From assembly GCA_942490855.1 (NCBI GenBank), contig CALNYS010000004.1:682001-746000 (forward strand): DNA of 64,000 nucleotides, written 5' to 3'. The first letter of the stretch is position 1. Each line of letters starts with the position of its first letter. Source of the DNA: CALNYS01 sp942490855. GTDB taxonomy: Bacteria > Planctomycetota > Phycisphaerae > Phycisphaerales > UBA1924. A model generated the notes under the pieces. The model had not been told where the DNA came from. It searched no databases and worked only from the letters and a program-made list of their open reading frames with translations. Below are positions 20,555 to 28,533 of the stretch, in pieces. The position numbers and the translations under genes are program-made.

Positions 20555-20929
20555 TTACGAACCGCTGGCGTCGTAGTAGAAGCGCTCGTGGACGATCTTC
20601 CCGTCCTGCCAGCGCTGGGCGGAGACCTGCTCGTAGTGGACGTCCTGCCCGTCGGTGTTGACGAAGTCGAAGGCGTACTCGAGGAACGCGACGTCGCCTT
20701 CGGCGGCGATCGCCTTGAACTCGGTGTTCTTCCATTCCTTGACCGTGGAGAGGAACGCCTTCTCGTGGGCGACGATCGCGTTCTTCCCGACGGTGGGCGC
20801 GTTGGCGTTCTCCTGCATCTGCGCGGAGTCGGCGTAGAAGCGGTCCACGGCTTCGAGGATCTCGCCGCGGAGGATCATGTCCGCGAGCGCGCGGGCGTTC
20901 GTGAGGGTGTCGGTCGTGGTGGTGGTCAT
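20555..20929 (-). CDS. SnoaL-like / NTF2-fold protein
   Basis: A 124-residue single-domain protein with the cone-shaped NTF2 fold inferred from an N-terminal helix, EILEAVDRFYADSAQMQEN, and an alternating strand pattern ending VSAQRWQDGKIVHERFYYD. Such proteins can be small hydrolases or isomerases, or simple ligand binders, and the substrate cannot be told. The start codon overlaps the MarR stop by four bases (ATGA), so the two are translated together. Pirin follows downstream. Confidence 0.75.
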   Translation of the reverse strand: MTTTTTDTLTNARALADMILRGEILEAVDRFYADSAQMQENANAPTVGKNAIVAHEKAFLSTVKEWKNTEFKAIAAEGDVAFLEYAFDFVNTDGQDVHYEQVSAQRWQDGKIVHERFYYDASGS

Positions 20930-21462
20930 GACTGTTCCTTATGAGTGGGGGTTGGCGGCGCGGTCTCCAGGCTGGCGCGCACGCGGTTGAGGAGTGCGGT
21001 GAGCTGGCCCGCCTCGTCGTCAGAGAGCGACGCGAGGCTGCGGTCGTGGTGTTCGATGAGCCGGGTCTCGAGGCCGGCGATGGCGTCGCGGCCGGCCGGC
21101 GTGATGGCGACGCGCACGACGCGCCGGTCGCGCTGGGACCGCTCCCGCGAGACGAGGCCGCGTTCGACGAGCCGGTCCACGAGGCGCGTCACGTCGGGCA
21201 CCCGGGCGACCATGCGCTCGCGGATCTCGGAGCAGGTCAGCGACTCGTCATCGCCAGCGAGGATGCGCAGGGCGTTGTACGCCGGCTGCGACAGCCCTTT
21301 TTCCTTGAGCAGGGCGCTGACGGCGGAATCGAGCAGCGAGGTGGTGAGAAGGAGGGAGAGGTAGGCCTCCTCTCGGACCGACTCGAAGGCCCGACGGCGT
21401 TGGATGCGGTCGCGGAGGCCCTGGGGCTGGTGTTCGGGGTGATGGTGCATGGCAGTGATCAT
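20926..21462 (-). CDS. MarR family transcriptional regulator
   Basis: A 178-residue winged-helix regulator. Segments typical of MarR are LSQPAYNALRILAGDD, LTCSEIRERMVARVPDVTRLVDRL (recognition helix) and VSRERSQRDRRVVRVAITPAG (the wing, with an Arg/Asp-rich tip). It very likely controls the SnoaL-pirin genes translated from the same message. I chose the ATG at 21462 because a TATTGT hexamer sits seven bases upstream, so the message is probably leaderless. A GTG two codons earlier is possible. Direct repeats of ACAACAA in the promoter are a candidate operator. Confidence 0.85.
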   Translation of the reverse strand: MITAMHHHPEHQPQGLRDRIQRRRAFESVREEAYLSLLLTTSLLDSAVSALLKEKGLSQPAYNALRILAGDDESLTCSEIRERMVARVPDVTRLVDRLVERGLVSRERSQRDRRVVRVAITPAGRDAIAGLETRLIEHHDRSLASLSDDEAGQLTALLNRVRASLETAPPTPTHKEQS

Positions 21463-21494
21463 ATGCACAACAATAGTCGTGACAACAAATATAT
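21463..21494 (-). promoter_or_regulatory. Promoter and possible autoregulatory operator of the MarR operon
   Basis: An AT-rich patch, rare in this genome. It holds the hexamer TATTGT (minus strand, 21470-21475) seven bases before the marR start, and two direct copies of ACAACAA on the plus strand at 21467-21473 and 21482-21488. The repeats overlap the promoter, as expected for a MarR self-repression site. This is inference from position. Confidence 0.4.
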
Positions 21495-21538
21495 TCCCGT
21501 ACGGAGAAAAAAGGGTCTGAAACGCTTGAAATCAGGGT

Positions 21539-21862
21539 TTAGGCCCCGCCGCCGTCGCCGGTGGCCTTGGGGGTCGTGACGTACGGGGCGTGCGTCGCGG
21601 GGGCCATCTTCATCAGCGCGTCGGTGGGGAGTCCCGGGACCGGGACGTCTTCGTCGAGGCGGTTGGTCTCGCCGGCGGGGTTGGCCATGGGCTCGACGCC
21701 CTCGATATCGAGCTTCTGGAGGCGCTGGACGTATCCGAGCACGGCCGTCAGCCCGTCGCGTTGCTCGGTGATCTGCTCATCGGACAGCTCGAGGCGTGAG
21801 AGGACGGCGACCTTGCGGACGTCGTCGGGGCTCAGGGGTTCGGGCGTGGGCGTGTCGCTCAT
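21539..21862 (-). CDS. gatC: Asp-tRNA(Asn)/Glu-tRNA(Gln) amidotransferase subunit C
   Basis: A 107-residue GatC, the small subunit that wraps around GatA and holds it to GatB. Family features are LSPDDVRKVAVLSRLELSD at the N-terminus and VEPMANPAGETNRLDEDV in the second half. The start codon overlaps the stop of the TVP38-type membrane gene (ATGA), so gatC is translationally coupled to an apparently unrelated membrane protein. It is separated from gatA by three genes. Confidence 0.92.
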   Translation of the reverse strand: MSDTPTPEPLSPDDVRKVAVLSRLELSDEQITEQRDGLTAVLGYVQRLQKLDIEGVEPMANPAGETNRLDEDVPVPGLPTDALMKMAPATHAPYVTTPKATGDGGGA

Positions 21863-22620
21863 GGTTCGATCGTACCGCGCTCGCGCGCCGCGACGCGCTT
21901 GATGGCCTTGTTGCCGAAGTGGGTCATGATGAGGAAGACGAGGATGACGGAGCCGATCGCCGCGGGGAGGAACCAGGCGGGCTTGGCTTCCTTCATCGCG
22001 TCCTTGGTGAGCTCGCCCTGGATCTGCGTGGCGAGCCAGACGGCGCCCGCGGTGCGGGGGGCCATGCCGATCGCGGTGCCGATCGCGTAGGGGATGAAGG
22101 GCGTCCGGGAGGCCGAGAGGACGAGGTTCGTGAGCGCGAAGGGCGAGTTGAGGGGGATGCGCAGGAGGGTGACCATGCCCAGCGTCTTCCAGAAGCCGCC
22201 CCCGACGATCTCGTCGCGGACGGCGCGCCACTCGGGGCGCTTGTCGAGGGTGCGCTCGACATCGTTGCCCGCGACGCGCTTGGCGAGGGCGTAGGCGATG
22301 ATCGAAGCGCCGAGGAAGCCGGTGATGGCGGCGGGCGTTCCGATGGCGAACCCGAAGGCCCAGCCGCCGAGGATCGCCTGGGCGTACGTCGGGAGGAGGG
22401 CGAGGCCAGCGCAGAGGGCGAACGCGGCGACATAGATCGCGACGCCGAGCCCGTCGTGGCTCTTCAGCCACGGCCCGACGACGTTGAGGGTGCCCAGGAG
22501 CACGAAGCCGCCGGCCGCGGGGAGCGTGGCACTGATGAGGGCCAGCGGCCCGGCCGCCCCGAGATCTTTGAAGAGACTCGGGGCGGGTTCGCTCGCGTCG
22601 GTCGGCGGTTGTTCACTCAT
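21859..22620 (-). CDS. TVP38/TMEM64 (VTT/DedA-like) family membrane protein
   Basis: A 253-residue protein with about six hydrophobic segments. The VTT-domain core reads LGGWAFGFAIGTPAAITGF with the following GASIIAYALAKRVAG, then GMVTLLRIPLNSPFALTNLVLSA, which match the re-entrant loop and Arg/Pro pattern of the TVP38/DedA superfamily of membrane-lipid transporters. A TAGAGT hexamer lies six bases before the ATG, so the transcript is probably leaderless. It shares a message with gatC. Confidence 0.8.
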   Translation of the reverse strand: MSEQPPTDASEPAPSLFKDLGAAGPLALISATLPAAGGFVLLGTLNVVGPWLKSHDGLGVAIYVAAFALCAGLALLPTYAQAILGGWAFGFAIGTPAAITGFLGASIIAYALAKRVAGNDVERTLDKRPEWRAVRDEIVGGGFWKTLGMVTLLRIPLNSPFALTNLVLSASRTPFIPYAIGTAIGMAPRTAGAVWLATQIQGELTKDAMKEAKPAWFLPAAIGSVILVFLIMTHFGNKAIKRVAARERGTIEP

Positions 22621-22626
22621 GGGGAC

Positions 22627-22632
22627 ACTCTA
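22627..22632 (-). promoter_or_regulatory. -10 hexamer TAGAGT for a leaderless TVP38-gatC transcript
   Basis: On the minus strand TAGAGT ends six bases before the ATG at 22620. No ribosome-binding site fits in the gap. Confidence 0.55.
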
Positions 22633-22681
22633 CCCGGAGTCGAAATGTGGAAAACCTGTCTCATCTCCTCGATTCGGCGCA

Positions 22682-22709
22682 TTGACCGGTGGGTCGAAAG
22701 TCGTAGCAT
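22682..22709 (+). promoter_or_regulatory. Sigma-70-type promoter of the RNase Z-like gene
   Basis: TTGACC at 22682-22687 and TAGCAT at 22704-22709 with a 16-base spacer. The gene starts at 22781 with a GGAGG ribosome site, so this message has an ordinary leader of about 65 bases. Confidence 0.6.
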
Positions 22710-22780
22710 GACGCCGGCGGTTCGGCCGTCGTGACATTGCACCCGTTGGTCGGGGCGAAAGCCCCGTCGGAGGCTTCTGG

Positions 22781-23698
22781 ATGCTCCCTAAACCGCCGCC
22801 CCGCGAGGGCGCTCTCGGCTTTGTGTACGTCCCCCCCTTCCGCGTGCAGGGGGTGTCTGTCGCTGGCGAAGCGACGAGCGTTCAGGTTCCCGAGCTGGAT
22901 GTGTGTTTCGACATGGGCGCGTGCCCGCGTTCGGCGCTCGCGAGCAAGGTCGTGGCGCTGTCGCACGGGCACATGGATCACGTCGGCGGGCTGGCGTATT
23001 ACTGCTCGCAGCGTCATTTCCAGGGCATGGGCGTGGGGACGATCGTGTGCGACGTGCGCATCGAGCGCGCGGTGCGGACGATGCTTGAGGGTTTCCACGA
23101 TCTGGAGAACCAGCGCACGCCGTTTGAACTGATCGCGCTCGAGCCCGAGGGCGAGTACGAGATCAAAAACAACATCGCGCTGCGCGGGTTTCAGGTGGAG
23201 CACACCGCGCCCGCGTTCGGCTATGTGGTGTTCGAGCGCCGGACGAAGCTCAAGGAGGAGTATGTCGGCTTCCCTCAGGAGAAGCTGCGCGAACTCAAAG
23301 AGCAGGGCACGGAGATCACCCGGAAGCTCGAGGCGCCGCTTGTGGCGTACATGGGCGATACGGAGCCGGGCGCTCCGTTGGTGCGCACCGACGTGCGCAC
23401 GGCGCAGGTGGTCATCAGCGAATGTACCTTTGTCGAGGAAGAGCACCGTTCGCGCGCGAAGATCGGCAAGCACCTGCACATCCACGACATCGTGGAATGG
23501 TTGCGCGTGCTCGAGTGTGAGCAGCTTGTTCTGATCCATGTGTCGCGCCGATCGAATCTCGCGGTGGCGCGCAAACGCCTGATCGAGCTCGCGGGCGAAG
23601 AAGAAGCGAACCGCGTCCTGTTCCTGATGGATCATCGCACGAACCGCGCGCGGTACGAGCGCCAGCTCGAAGAAGCCGAGCAAGGAAACACCGCGTAA
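22781..23698 (+). CDS. Metallo-beta-lactamase fold protein, ribonuclease Z-like
   Basis: A 305-residue metallo-beta-lactamase-fold protein. The zinc motif is LSHGHMDHVGG (His62, His64, Asp66, His67). A later Asp in VAYMGDTEPG and His in LVLIHVSRRS complete the metal site. The overall layout, with a long insertion after GYVVFERRTKLKEEYVG, recalls RNase Z, which trims tRNA 3' ends. The single tRNA seen in this window has no encoded CCA, which fits a need for such trimming. A related hydrolase cannot be excluded. It lies just upstream of dnaA on the same strand. Confidence 0.75.
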   Translation: MLPKPPPREGALGFVYVPPFRVQGVSVAGEATSVQVPELDVCFDMGACPRSALASKVVALSHGHMDHVGGLAYYCSQRHFQGMGVGTIVCDVRIERAVRTMLEGFHDLENQRTPFELIALEPEGEYEIKNNIALRGFQVEHTAPAFGYVVFERRTKLKEEYVGFPQEKLRELKEQGTEITRKLEAPLVAYMGDTEPGAPLVRTDVRTAQVVISECTFVEEEHRSRAKIGKHLHIHDIVEWLRVLECEQLVLIHVSRRSNLAVARKRLIELAGEEEANRVLFLMDHRTNRARYERQLEEAEQGNTA

Positions 23699-23702
23699 TC
23701 CG

Positions 23703-23731
23703 TTGACACGCGCTCGGGTCGGTTTTATTTT
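23703..23731 (+). promoter_or_regulatory. Near-consensus sigma-70 promoter of dnaA
   Basis: A perfect TTGACA (23703-23708), 17-base spacer and TATTTT (23726-23731). It is one of the two best canonical promoters in the window. The leader then contains a 10-bp hairpin before the dnaA ribosome site. Confidence 0.8.
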
Positions 23732-23743
23732 CCCCGAATCGCC

Positions 23744-23770
23744 TCGTCGGATCTGGTGGGGATCCGACGA
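23744..23770 (+). promoter_or_regulatory. Perfect 10-bp hairpin in the dnaA 5' leader
   Basis: TCGTCGGATC (23744-23753) pairs perfectly with GATCCGACGA (23761-23770) around a seven-base loop TGGTGGG. It lies right at the predicted transcript start and 38 bases before the dnaA ATG. It could stabilise the message or act as a protein site, and there is no T-tract to make it a terminator. Confidence 0.5.
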
Positions 23771-23808
23771 CACGCGTGTCATGAATCGTGCGAATGGGAG
23801 GGGACTCG

Positions 23809-25143
23809 ATGGCCGACGCGGACCGCGCTTTATGGCGTGCGATTCTTGAGATCGTCCAGCGAGATCATCCCGCGATTTGCCGACACTGGTTCACCGAGCT
23901 CTCCGTCTCCAGCATCCACAACGGCGTGATCGAGGTCCTCGCGACGAGCCGCGCGCAGGTCGAGTACCTGCGCCGCGAGTGCACGCGCTCGTTCACCGAC
24001 GCGGCGCTCGACGCCGCGGGACGCCTGCTCGCGGTGCGCTTCGTCACGGTGCCGACGGAGATCAACATCCCGTCGCCCAACCCGTACGTCGCGAGCAGCG
24101 CGCACGGGGGCGCGCTCGACGAGCTGACCGTCAGCCCGGACTACACGTTCGAGACGTTCGTCGTCGGCCCGAACAACCGCTTCGCGCACGCCGCGGCCGA
24201 GGCCATCACGAACTCGCCGGGGCGCGCGTACAACCCGCTGTTCATCCACGGCGGGGTCGGGCTGGGCAAGACGCACCTGCTGCAGGCGATCTGTCAGGCG
24301 ATCGAGACGAACCAGCCGGGCTCGCGCTTGCTGTACATCTCGTGCGAGGGGTTCATCACGCGTTTCATCGAGTGCGTGCAGGGCGGGCGGATGGACGACT
24401 TCCGTCACCAGTTCCGCGACGTGGACCTGCTGGTGATCGACGACGTGCACTTCCTCGCGAAGCGCGACCGCACGCAGGACGAGTTCTTCCACACGTTCAA
24501 CAGCCTGTACCAGCGTCAGCGTCAGATCGTGCTGTCGTCGGACGCGCCGCCGGACCAGATCCCGGACCTCGAGGACCGTCTGGTGAGCCGGTTCCAGTGG
24601 GGCGTCGTGGCGCCGATCGAGCTCCCCGCGTACGAGACGCGGGTCGAGATCGTCAAGAACAAGGCGCGCGTGCGGGGCGAGCGGATCACGGAAGACGTCG
24701 CGGGGTTCATCGCGTCGCGGTTCGACTCGAACATCCGCGAGCTCGAGGGCGCGCTGACGAAGGTGCAGATGCAGGCGCGGATCGACGAGCGGGACATCGA
24801 CATCGACACGGCCCGCACGGCGCTGGGGGCTGATCCTGTCGAGACCGCGGCCCCTGTCACGATCGAGTGCGTTGTGGACGCGGTGACGAACTATTACGAC
24901 GTGTCGCTGACGAGCCTGCAGTCGAAGCGCCGCCAGCGGTCGATCGCCCTCCCCCGCCAGATCTGCATGTACCTGGCCCGCCACCACACCCGGTACTCGC
25001 TCGAGGAGATCGGCGGCTACTTCGGGGGTCGCGATCACACGACGGTGCTCCACGCCGTCCGGACGGTGGAGAAGCACCGGAAGGACGATGTGACGATCGA
25101 CGGGGCGCTGCGCAAGCTCGAGACGGATCTTGTTCGGGCCTAG
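23809..25143 (+). CDS. dnaA: Chromosomal replication initiator protein DnaA
   Basis: A 444-residue DnaA. Domain I is at about residues 5-80. The AAA+ core has Walker A GGVGLGKT at residues 148-155 and Walker B LLVIDDVHF at 207-215. Domain IV carries the DNA-binding signature GRDHTTVLHAVRTVEKH near the C-terminus. It binds DnaA boxes and opens the origin. I chose ATG 23809 because GGGAGGGG precedes it. An in-frame ATG seven codons earlier has no such site. The flanking genes are RNase Z-like and mutM, so the usual dnaN and recF neighbours are missing. Confidence 0.97.
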   Translation: MADADRALWRAILEIVQRDHPAICRHWFTELSVSSIHNGVIEVLATSRAQVEYLRRECTRSFTDAALDAAGRLLAVRFVTVPTEINIPSPNPYVASSAHGGALDELTVSPDYTFETFVVGPNNRFAHAAAEAITNSPGRAYNPLFIHGGVGLGKTHLLQAICQAIETNQPGSRLLYISCEGFITRFIECVQGGRMDDFRHQFRDVDLLVIDDVHFLAKRDRTQDEFFHTFNSLYQRQRQIVLSSDAPPDQIPDLEDRLVSRFQWGVVAPIELPAYETRVEIVKNKARVRGERITEDVAGFIASRFDSNIRELEGALTKVQMQARIDERDIDIDTARTALGADPVETAAPVTIECVVDAVTNYYDVSLTSLQSKRRQRSIALPRQICMYLARHHTRYSLEEIGGYFGGRDHTTVLHAVRTVEKHRKDDVTIDGALRKLETDLVRA

Positions 25144-25423
25144 CGGGGCCTGGAACAACCTGTGGACAACCTGCCGCCGAGGGCGCCCCAACCACCCCTC
25201 GCGTGCCCGGCGCCGACAGCCCCGCCCCGCCACACCGGGTTTCCTCGCCTGTTCACGGCGCTGAGCAACAGAGTTTGCAACAGGAAGCGCGTCGCTGCCA
25301 TCACCGCCCTGGGCCCTTTCTTACAGGCACTTACGCGGGGGCCCCGCGACTTATCCCCAGAGCGCCAGCCCTTATCAAGGCGACTACTTCTCTTTTATTT
25401 GATAGACGTACAGAGAGTCTGTC
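25144..25423. other. dnaA-mutM intergenic region, candidate replication origin
   Basis: A 280-base non-coding stretch after dnaA. It contains TGTGGACAA at 25161-25169, whose complement TTGTCCACA is the DnaA box form common in high-GC bacteria, and TTATCCCCA at 25351-25359, one base off the TTATCCACA consensus. A palindrome CGCGGGG-G-CCCCGCG spans 25334-25348, and an unusually AT-rich run (CTTTTATTTGATAG) lies near 25392-25405. Only two plausible boxes are seen, so the origin call is tentative. Confidence 0.35.
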
Positions 25424-26236
25424 TCAGGTTTGACACACCTGGCAGTGGACGGTCGCACGCCCTGCGATGCGGGAGCCGGTGAGTTCCTGCCCGCACCCGA
25501 GGCACCCCGCACCCGCTCGCCCGTAGACCGCGTGAGCCGTCGCGTACCCGCCTGCTCCCCCATCGGGGGTGCGGTAGTCGCGGATGGTGGAGCCCCCGGC
25601 CCGGATCGCCTTTCGGAGGACCTTGCGGATCTCTGACGCCAGGGCGCGGTGATCGTCGGGGGTCAGGCGCTCAGCTGGTCGGTGGGGGCTGATGCCGGCC
25701 GCGTGGAGGGCTTCGTCGGCGTAGATGTTGCCGACCCCGGCGAGGAGGCTCTGGTTCAGCAGCACCGCCTTCACGGGCCCGGTGCGCCGGGTGCAGGCGT
25801 CGGCGAGCTGGCGGGGCGTGAGCGCGGCCGCGTCGGGGCCGAGGGCGTCCCAGCGGGTGTCGAAGAGATGCTGGCGGTTGGGATGGGTCCAGATCCCGCC
25901 GAAACGCCTCGGATCGCGGAACCGGAGCTCCAGGGCGTTGTCGCACACCCAGACCACGTGGGTGTGCGGGGGGCGCGGGGCGTCGTGCTCGGCGAGGTCG
26001 AGGCTGCCGGACATGCCGAGATGGACGCTGACGTGCGCATCATCGGGGGCGACGATGGCGAGTTGCTTGCCGTGGCGTTCGAAGGCGCTCAGAGCGCGGC
26101 CGGCGAGGAGGGCGGCGGGTGTTCGGGCGCCGCGGATGACGTCGGGGCGTGCGATCCGGACGGAGATGACGCTTGCGCCGCGGAGGCGATCGGCGAGGTG
26201 GCGTCGGATCGTTTCGACTTCGGGGAGTTCTGGCAC
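25424..26236 (-). CDS. mutM: Formamidopyrimidine-DNA glycosylase
   Basis: A 270-residue Fpg/MutM enzyme that removes oxidised purines and nicks the strand. The GTG start gives PELPEVETIRRHL right after the initiator, so Pro2 is the Schiff-base nucleophile and Glu3 the acid. HGKQLAI carries the catalytic lysine, LLAGVGNIYADEAL is the helix-two-turn-helix, and the C-terminal zinc finger has four cysteines (CLGCGQEL and HCQVCQT). Residues upstream of the GTG do not fit the family, which fixes the start. It is convergent with dnaA across the possible origin. Confidence 0.95.
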   Translation of the reverse strand: MPELPEVETIRRHLADRLRGASVISVRIARPDVIRGARTPAALLAGRALSAFERHGKQLAIVAPDDAHVSVHLGMSGSLDLAEHDAPRPPHTHVVWVCDNALELRFRDPRRFGGIWTHPNRQHLFDTRWDALGPDAAALTPRQLADACTRRTGPVKAVLLNQSLLAGVGNIYADEALHAAGISPHRPAERLTPDDHRALASEIRKVLRKAIRAGGSTIRDYRTPDGGAGGYATAHAVYGRAGAGCLGCGQELTGSRIAGRATVHCQVCQT

Positions 26237-26292
26237 GAACGCGATCTCCGTCCGGGCGTCAGAGAAAGGGCACAACCGAGAGATATCGCGTG

Positions 26293-26322
26293 TTGAGACA
26301 CGCGGAAGGCGGTCGATACAAA
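26293..26322 (+). promoter_or_regulatory. Possible promoter of the MoxR/vWA operon
   Basis: TTGAGA at 26293-26298 and TACAAA at 26317-26322 with an 18-base spacer, about 100 bases before the moxR start. The match is moderate and other sites in this leader are possible. Confidence 0.35.
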
Positions 26323-26425
26323 CCGCTGGCGGCTCCTCGGCGTACCGTGACGGTAGGAACGGGCGCCGGGACGTTTGGACCGATCATAGACCGACCACGC
26401 GGCGCCGGCTGCGAAGGAGACCCCG

Positions 26426-27523
26426 ATGAGCCACGACGACCCCGCCGCCCCGAAGCCCGCCAACGGCGCCCTCAGCCCGGGCGAGGTCGAGCGCGCCGTC
26501 GAGCAGGTGCAGGAGGCGTACGCCCGCCTCGTGAAGGAGGTGCACCGCACGGTCGTCGGGCAGGACGAGGTCGTCGAGCAGCTCCTGATGTCGATGTTCT
26601 GTCGGGGGCACGCGCTGATCGTGGGCGTTCCCGGGCTGGCGAAGACGCTGCTGATCTCGACGCTGGCGCAGACGCTGAACCTGAAGTTCAGCCGCATCCA
26701 GTTCACGCCCGACCTGATGCCCAGCGACATCACGGGGACCGAGGTGATCGAGGAGGACCGCTCCACGGGCGAGCGGGCGCTGCGCTTTGTGAAGGGGCCG
26801 GTGTTCGCGAACATCATCCTGGCGGACGAGATCAACCGCACGCCCCCGAAGACGCAGGCGGCGCTGCTGGAAGCGATGCAGGAGCAGCAAGTGACGGCCG
26901 GCGGCGTGCGCCACGAGCTGCCCAGCCCGTTCTTCGTGCTCGCGACGCAGAACCCGATCGAGCAGGAGGGCACGTACCCGCTGCCCGAGGCGCAGCTCGA
27001 CCGGTTCATGTTCAACATCACGATCGGCTACCCGACGGAGGCCGAGGAGATGGAGATCGTGCGCCGGACGACGGCTGGTGCAAAGGAGACGCTGTCGTCG
27101 GTGATGGAGGCCGAGGACGTGCAGCGCATCCAGGAGATCGTGCGTCAGACGCCGATGCCCGACCACGTGATGGCGTACGCGTTGCGCCTGGTGCGCGCGA
27201 CGCGTGTGCGTGATCACAGCGCCGAGGACCCCAAGCCGGAGATCGTGCGCGACTACCTCTCATGGGGCGCCGGCCCGCGCGCCAGCCAGAACCTCGTGCT
27301 GGGCGCCAAGGCGTCGGCGATCCTTGCGGGTCGTTTGCACGCGAGCCTCGAGGACGTGCGCCGCGTGGCCCGCCCGGTGCTGCGCCACCGCATCGTGACG
27401 AACTTCAACGCCGAGGCGGACGGGATCACCACCGACCACGTCGTGGACACCCTGCTCGAGCAGGTGCCCGCGGACGGCGCGACGGAGCTCGAGCGCCGCC
27501 AGTTCGGCGCCGCCCTCAACTAA
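26426..27523 (+). CDS. MoxR family AAA+ ATPase
   Basis: A 365-residue AAA+ protein of the MoxR group, chaperone-like ATPases that work with vWA-domain partners. Walker A is GVPGLAKT at residues 67-74 and Walker B is ILADEINRTPPKTQ starting at residue 131. FVLATQNPIEQEGTYPLPEAQLDRF (in parts) holds sensor 1 and the arginine-bearing region. It has an AAGGAG ribosome site and heads an eight-gene operon with DUF58 and membrane vWA proteins, the usual MoxR partners. The next start is only 11 bases after its stop. Confidence 0.92.
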   Translation: MSHDDPAAPKPANGALSPGEVERAVEQVQEAYARLVKEVHRTVVGQDEVVEQLLMSMFCRGHALIVGVPGLAKTLLISTLAQTLNLKFSRIQFTPDLMPSDITGTEVIEEDRSTGERALRFVKGPVFANIILADEINRTPPKTQAALLEAMQEQQVTAGGVRHELPSPFFVLATQNPIEQEGTYPLPEAQLDRFMFNITIGYPTEAEEMEIVRRTTAGAKETLSSVMEAEDVQRIQEIVRQTPMPDHVMAYALRLVRATRVRDHSAEDPKPEIVRDYLSWGAGPRASQNLVLGAKASAILAGRLHASLEDVRRVARPVLRHRIVTNFNAEADGITTDHVVDTLLEQVPADGATELERRQFGAALN

Positions 27524-27534
27524 CCCGGAGCCTC

Positions 27535-28533
27535 ATGGCCCAGACGCCGACCAACCAGGGGGCGCCCGGCGCGCACGACGCGACGCTGTACCTGCACCCC
27601 AAGACGCTCGCGCGTCTCAAGAGCTTCGAGCTGCGCGCCAAGCACATCGTCGAGGGTGTGATGACGGGCGCGCACCGCTCGCCGTACCACGGGTTCAGCG
27701 TGGAGTTCGCCGAGCACCGCGCCTACGCGCCGGGCGACGACCTGCGTCACCTCGACTGGAAGGTCTTTGCGCGCACCGACAAGCTGCACCTCAAGCAGTA
27801 CCAGCAGGAGACAAACCTCGACGTGATGATCTGCGTCGACTGCTCGGGCTCGATGAACTACGGCACCCGCTCGTTCGAGGGCGCTTCGGGCGAGGGGCAG
27901 AAGCTCTCGCCGGGGGGGAACGCGTTCTGGAGCAAGTTCGACCACGCGACGGCGCTGGCGGCAGCGATGTCGTACATCTCGCTGCGTCAGGGCGACCGCG
28001 CCGGGCTGGTGGTGTACGCGGACGCGATCCGCGCGCTGCTGAAGCGCTCGAGCGCGCAGGGGCAGTGGCGCCAGATCGTCGGCGCGCTCGCGTCGCAGGC
28101 GGTCGAGGCGCCGTCGGACACGGGGCGCATGGTCGACCAGCTCCTGGCGAACCTGTCGAACCGCTCGCTGGTGGTGCTCATCAGCGATTTCTTCGAGGAC
28201 CCGGACCGCATTCGTGCGGCGCTGGCGCGGATCAAGCACCGGCGCCACGACGCGATCCTGTTTCAAACATTGGATCAGCGCGAGATCGACTTTGACTTCG
28301 ATCAGTCCGCGCCTTTCGAGGGCCTCGAGGGCGAGGGGCGGCTCAAGCTCGATCCGCGCGCGGTGCGCGAGGCGTACCTCACGTCGATGCGCGATCACCA
28401 GGACGCCATCGAACGGACCGCGCGTTCGTTCGGCTTTGACTTCGCGACCGTGAGCACGCACCAGTGGCTCGGCCCGTCGCTTGCGGCGTTCATGGCCCGG
28501 CGCAACGGTCGGCTCAAGCGGGGCGCGTCGTGA
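27535..28533 (+). CDS. DUF58 domain protein with vWA-like MIDAS
   Basis: A 332-residue soluble protein. The DUF58 signature YAPGDDLRHLDWKVFART is at residues 64-81. A metal-ion-dependent adhesion site follows in VDCSGSM (Asp102, Ser104, Ser106), with the later acidic residues in VLISDFFEDPD. DUF58 proteins are nearly always encoded beside MoxR ATPases and are thought to be their substrates or adaptors. The stop overlaps the next gene by four bases (GTGA). Confidence 0.9.
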   Translation: MAQTPTNQGAPGAHDATLYLHPKTLARLKSFELRAKHIVEGVMTGAHRSPYHGFSVEFAEHRAYAPGDDLRHLDWKVFARTDKLHLKQYQQETNLDVMICVDCSGSMNYGTRSFEGASGEGQKLSPGGNAFWSKFDHATALAAAMSYISLRQGDRAGLVVYADAIRALLKRSSAQGQWRQIVGALASQAVEAPSDTGRMVDQLLANLSNRSLVVLISDFFEDPDRIRAALARIKHRRHDAILFQTLDQREIDFDFDQSAPFEGLEGEGRLKLDPRAVREAYLTSMRDHQDAIERTARSFGFDFATVSTHQWLGPSLAAFMARRNGRLKRGAS

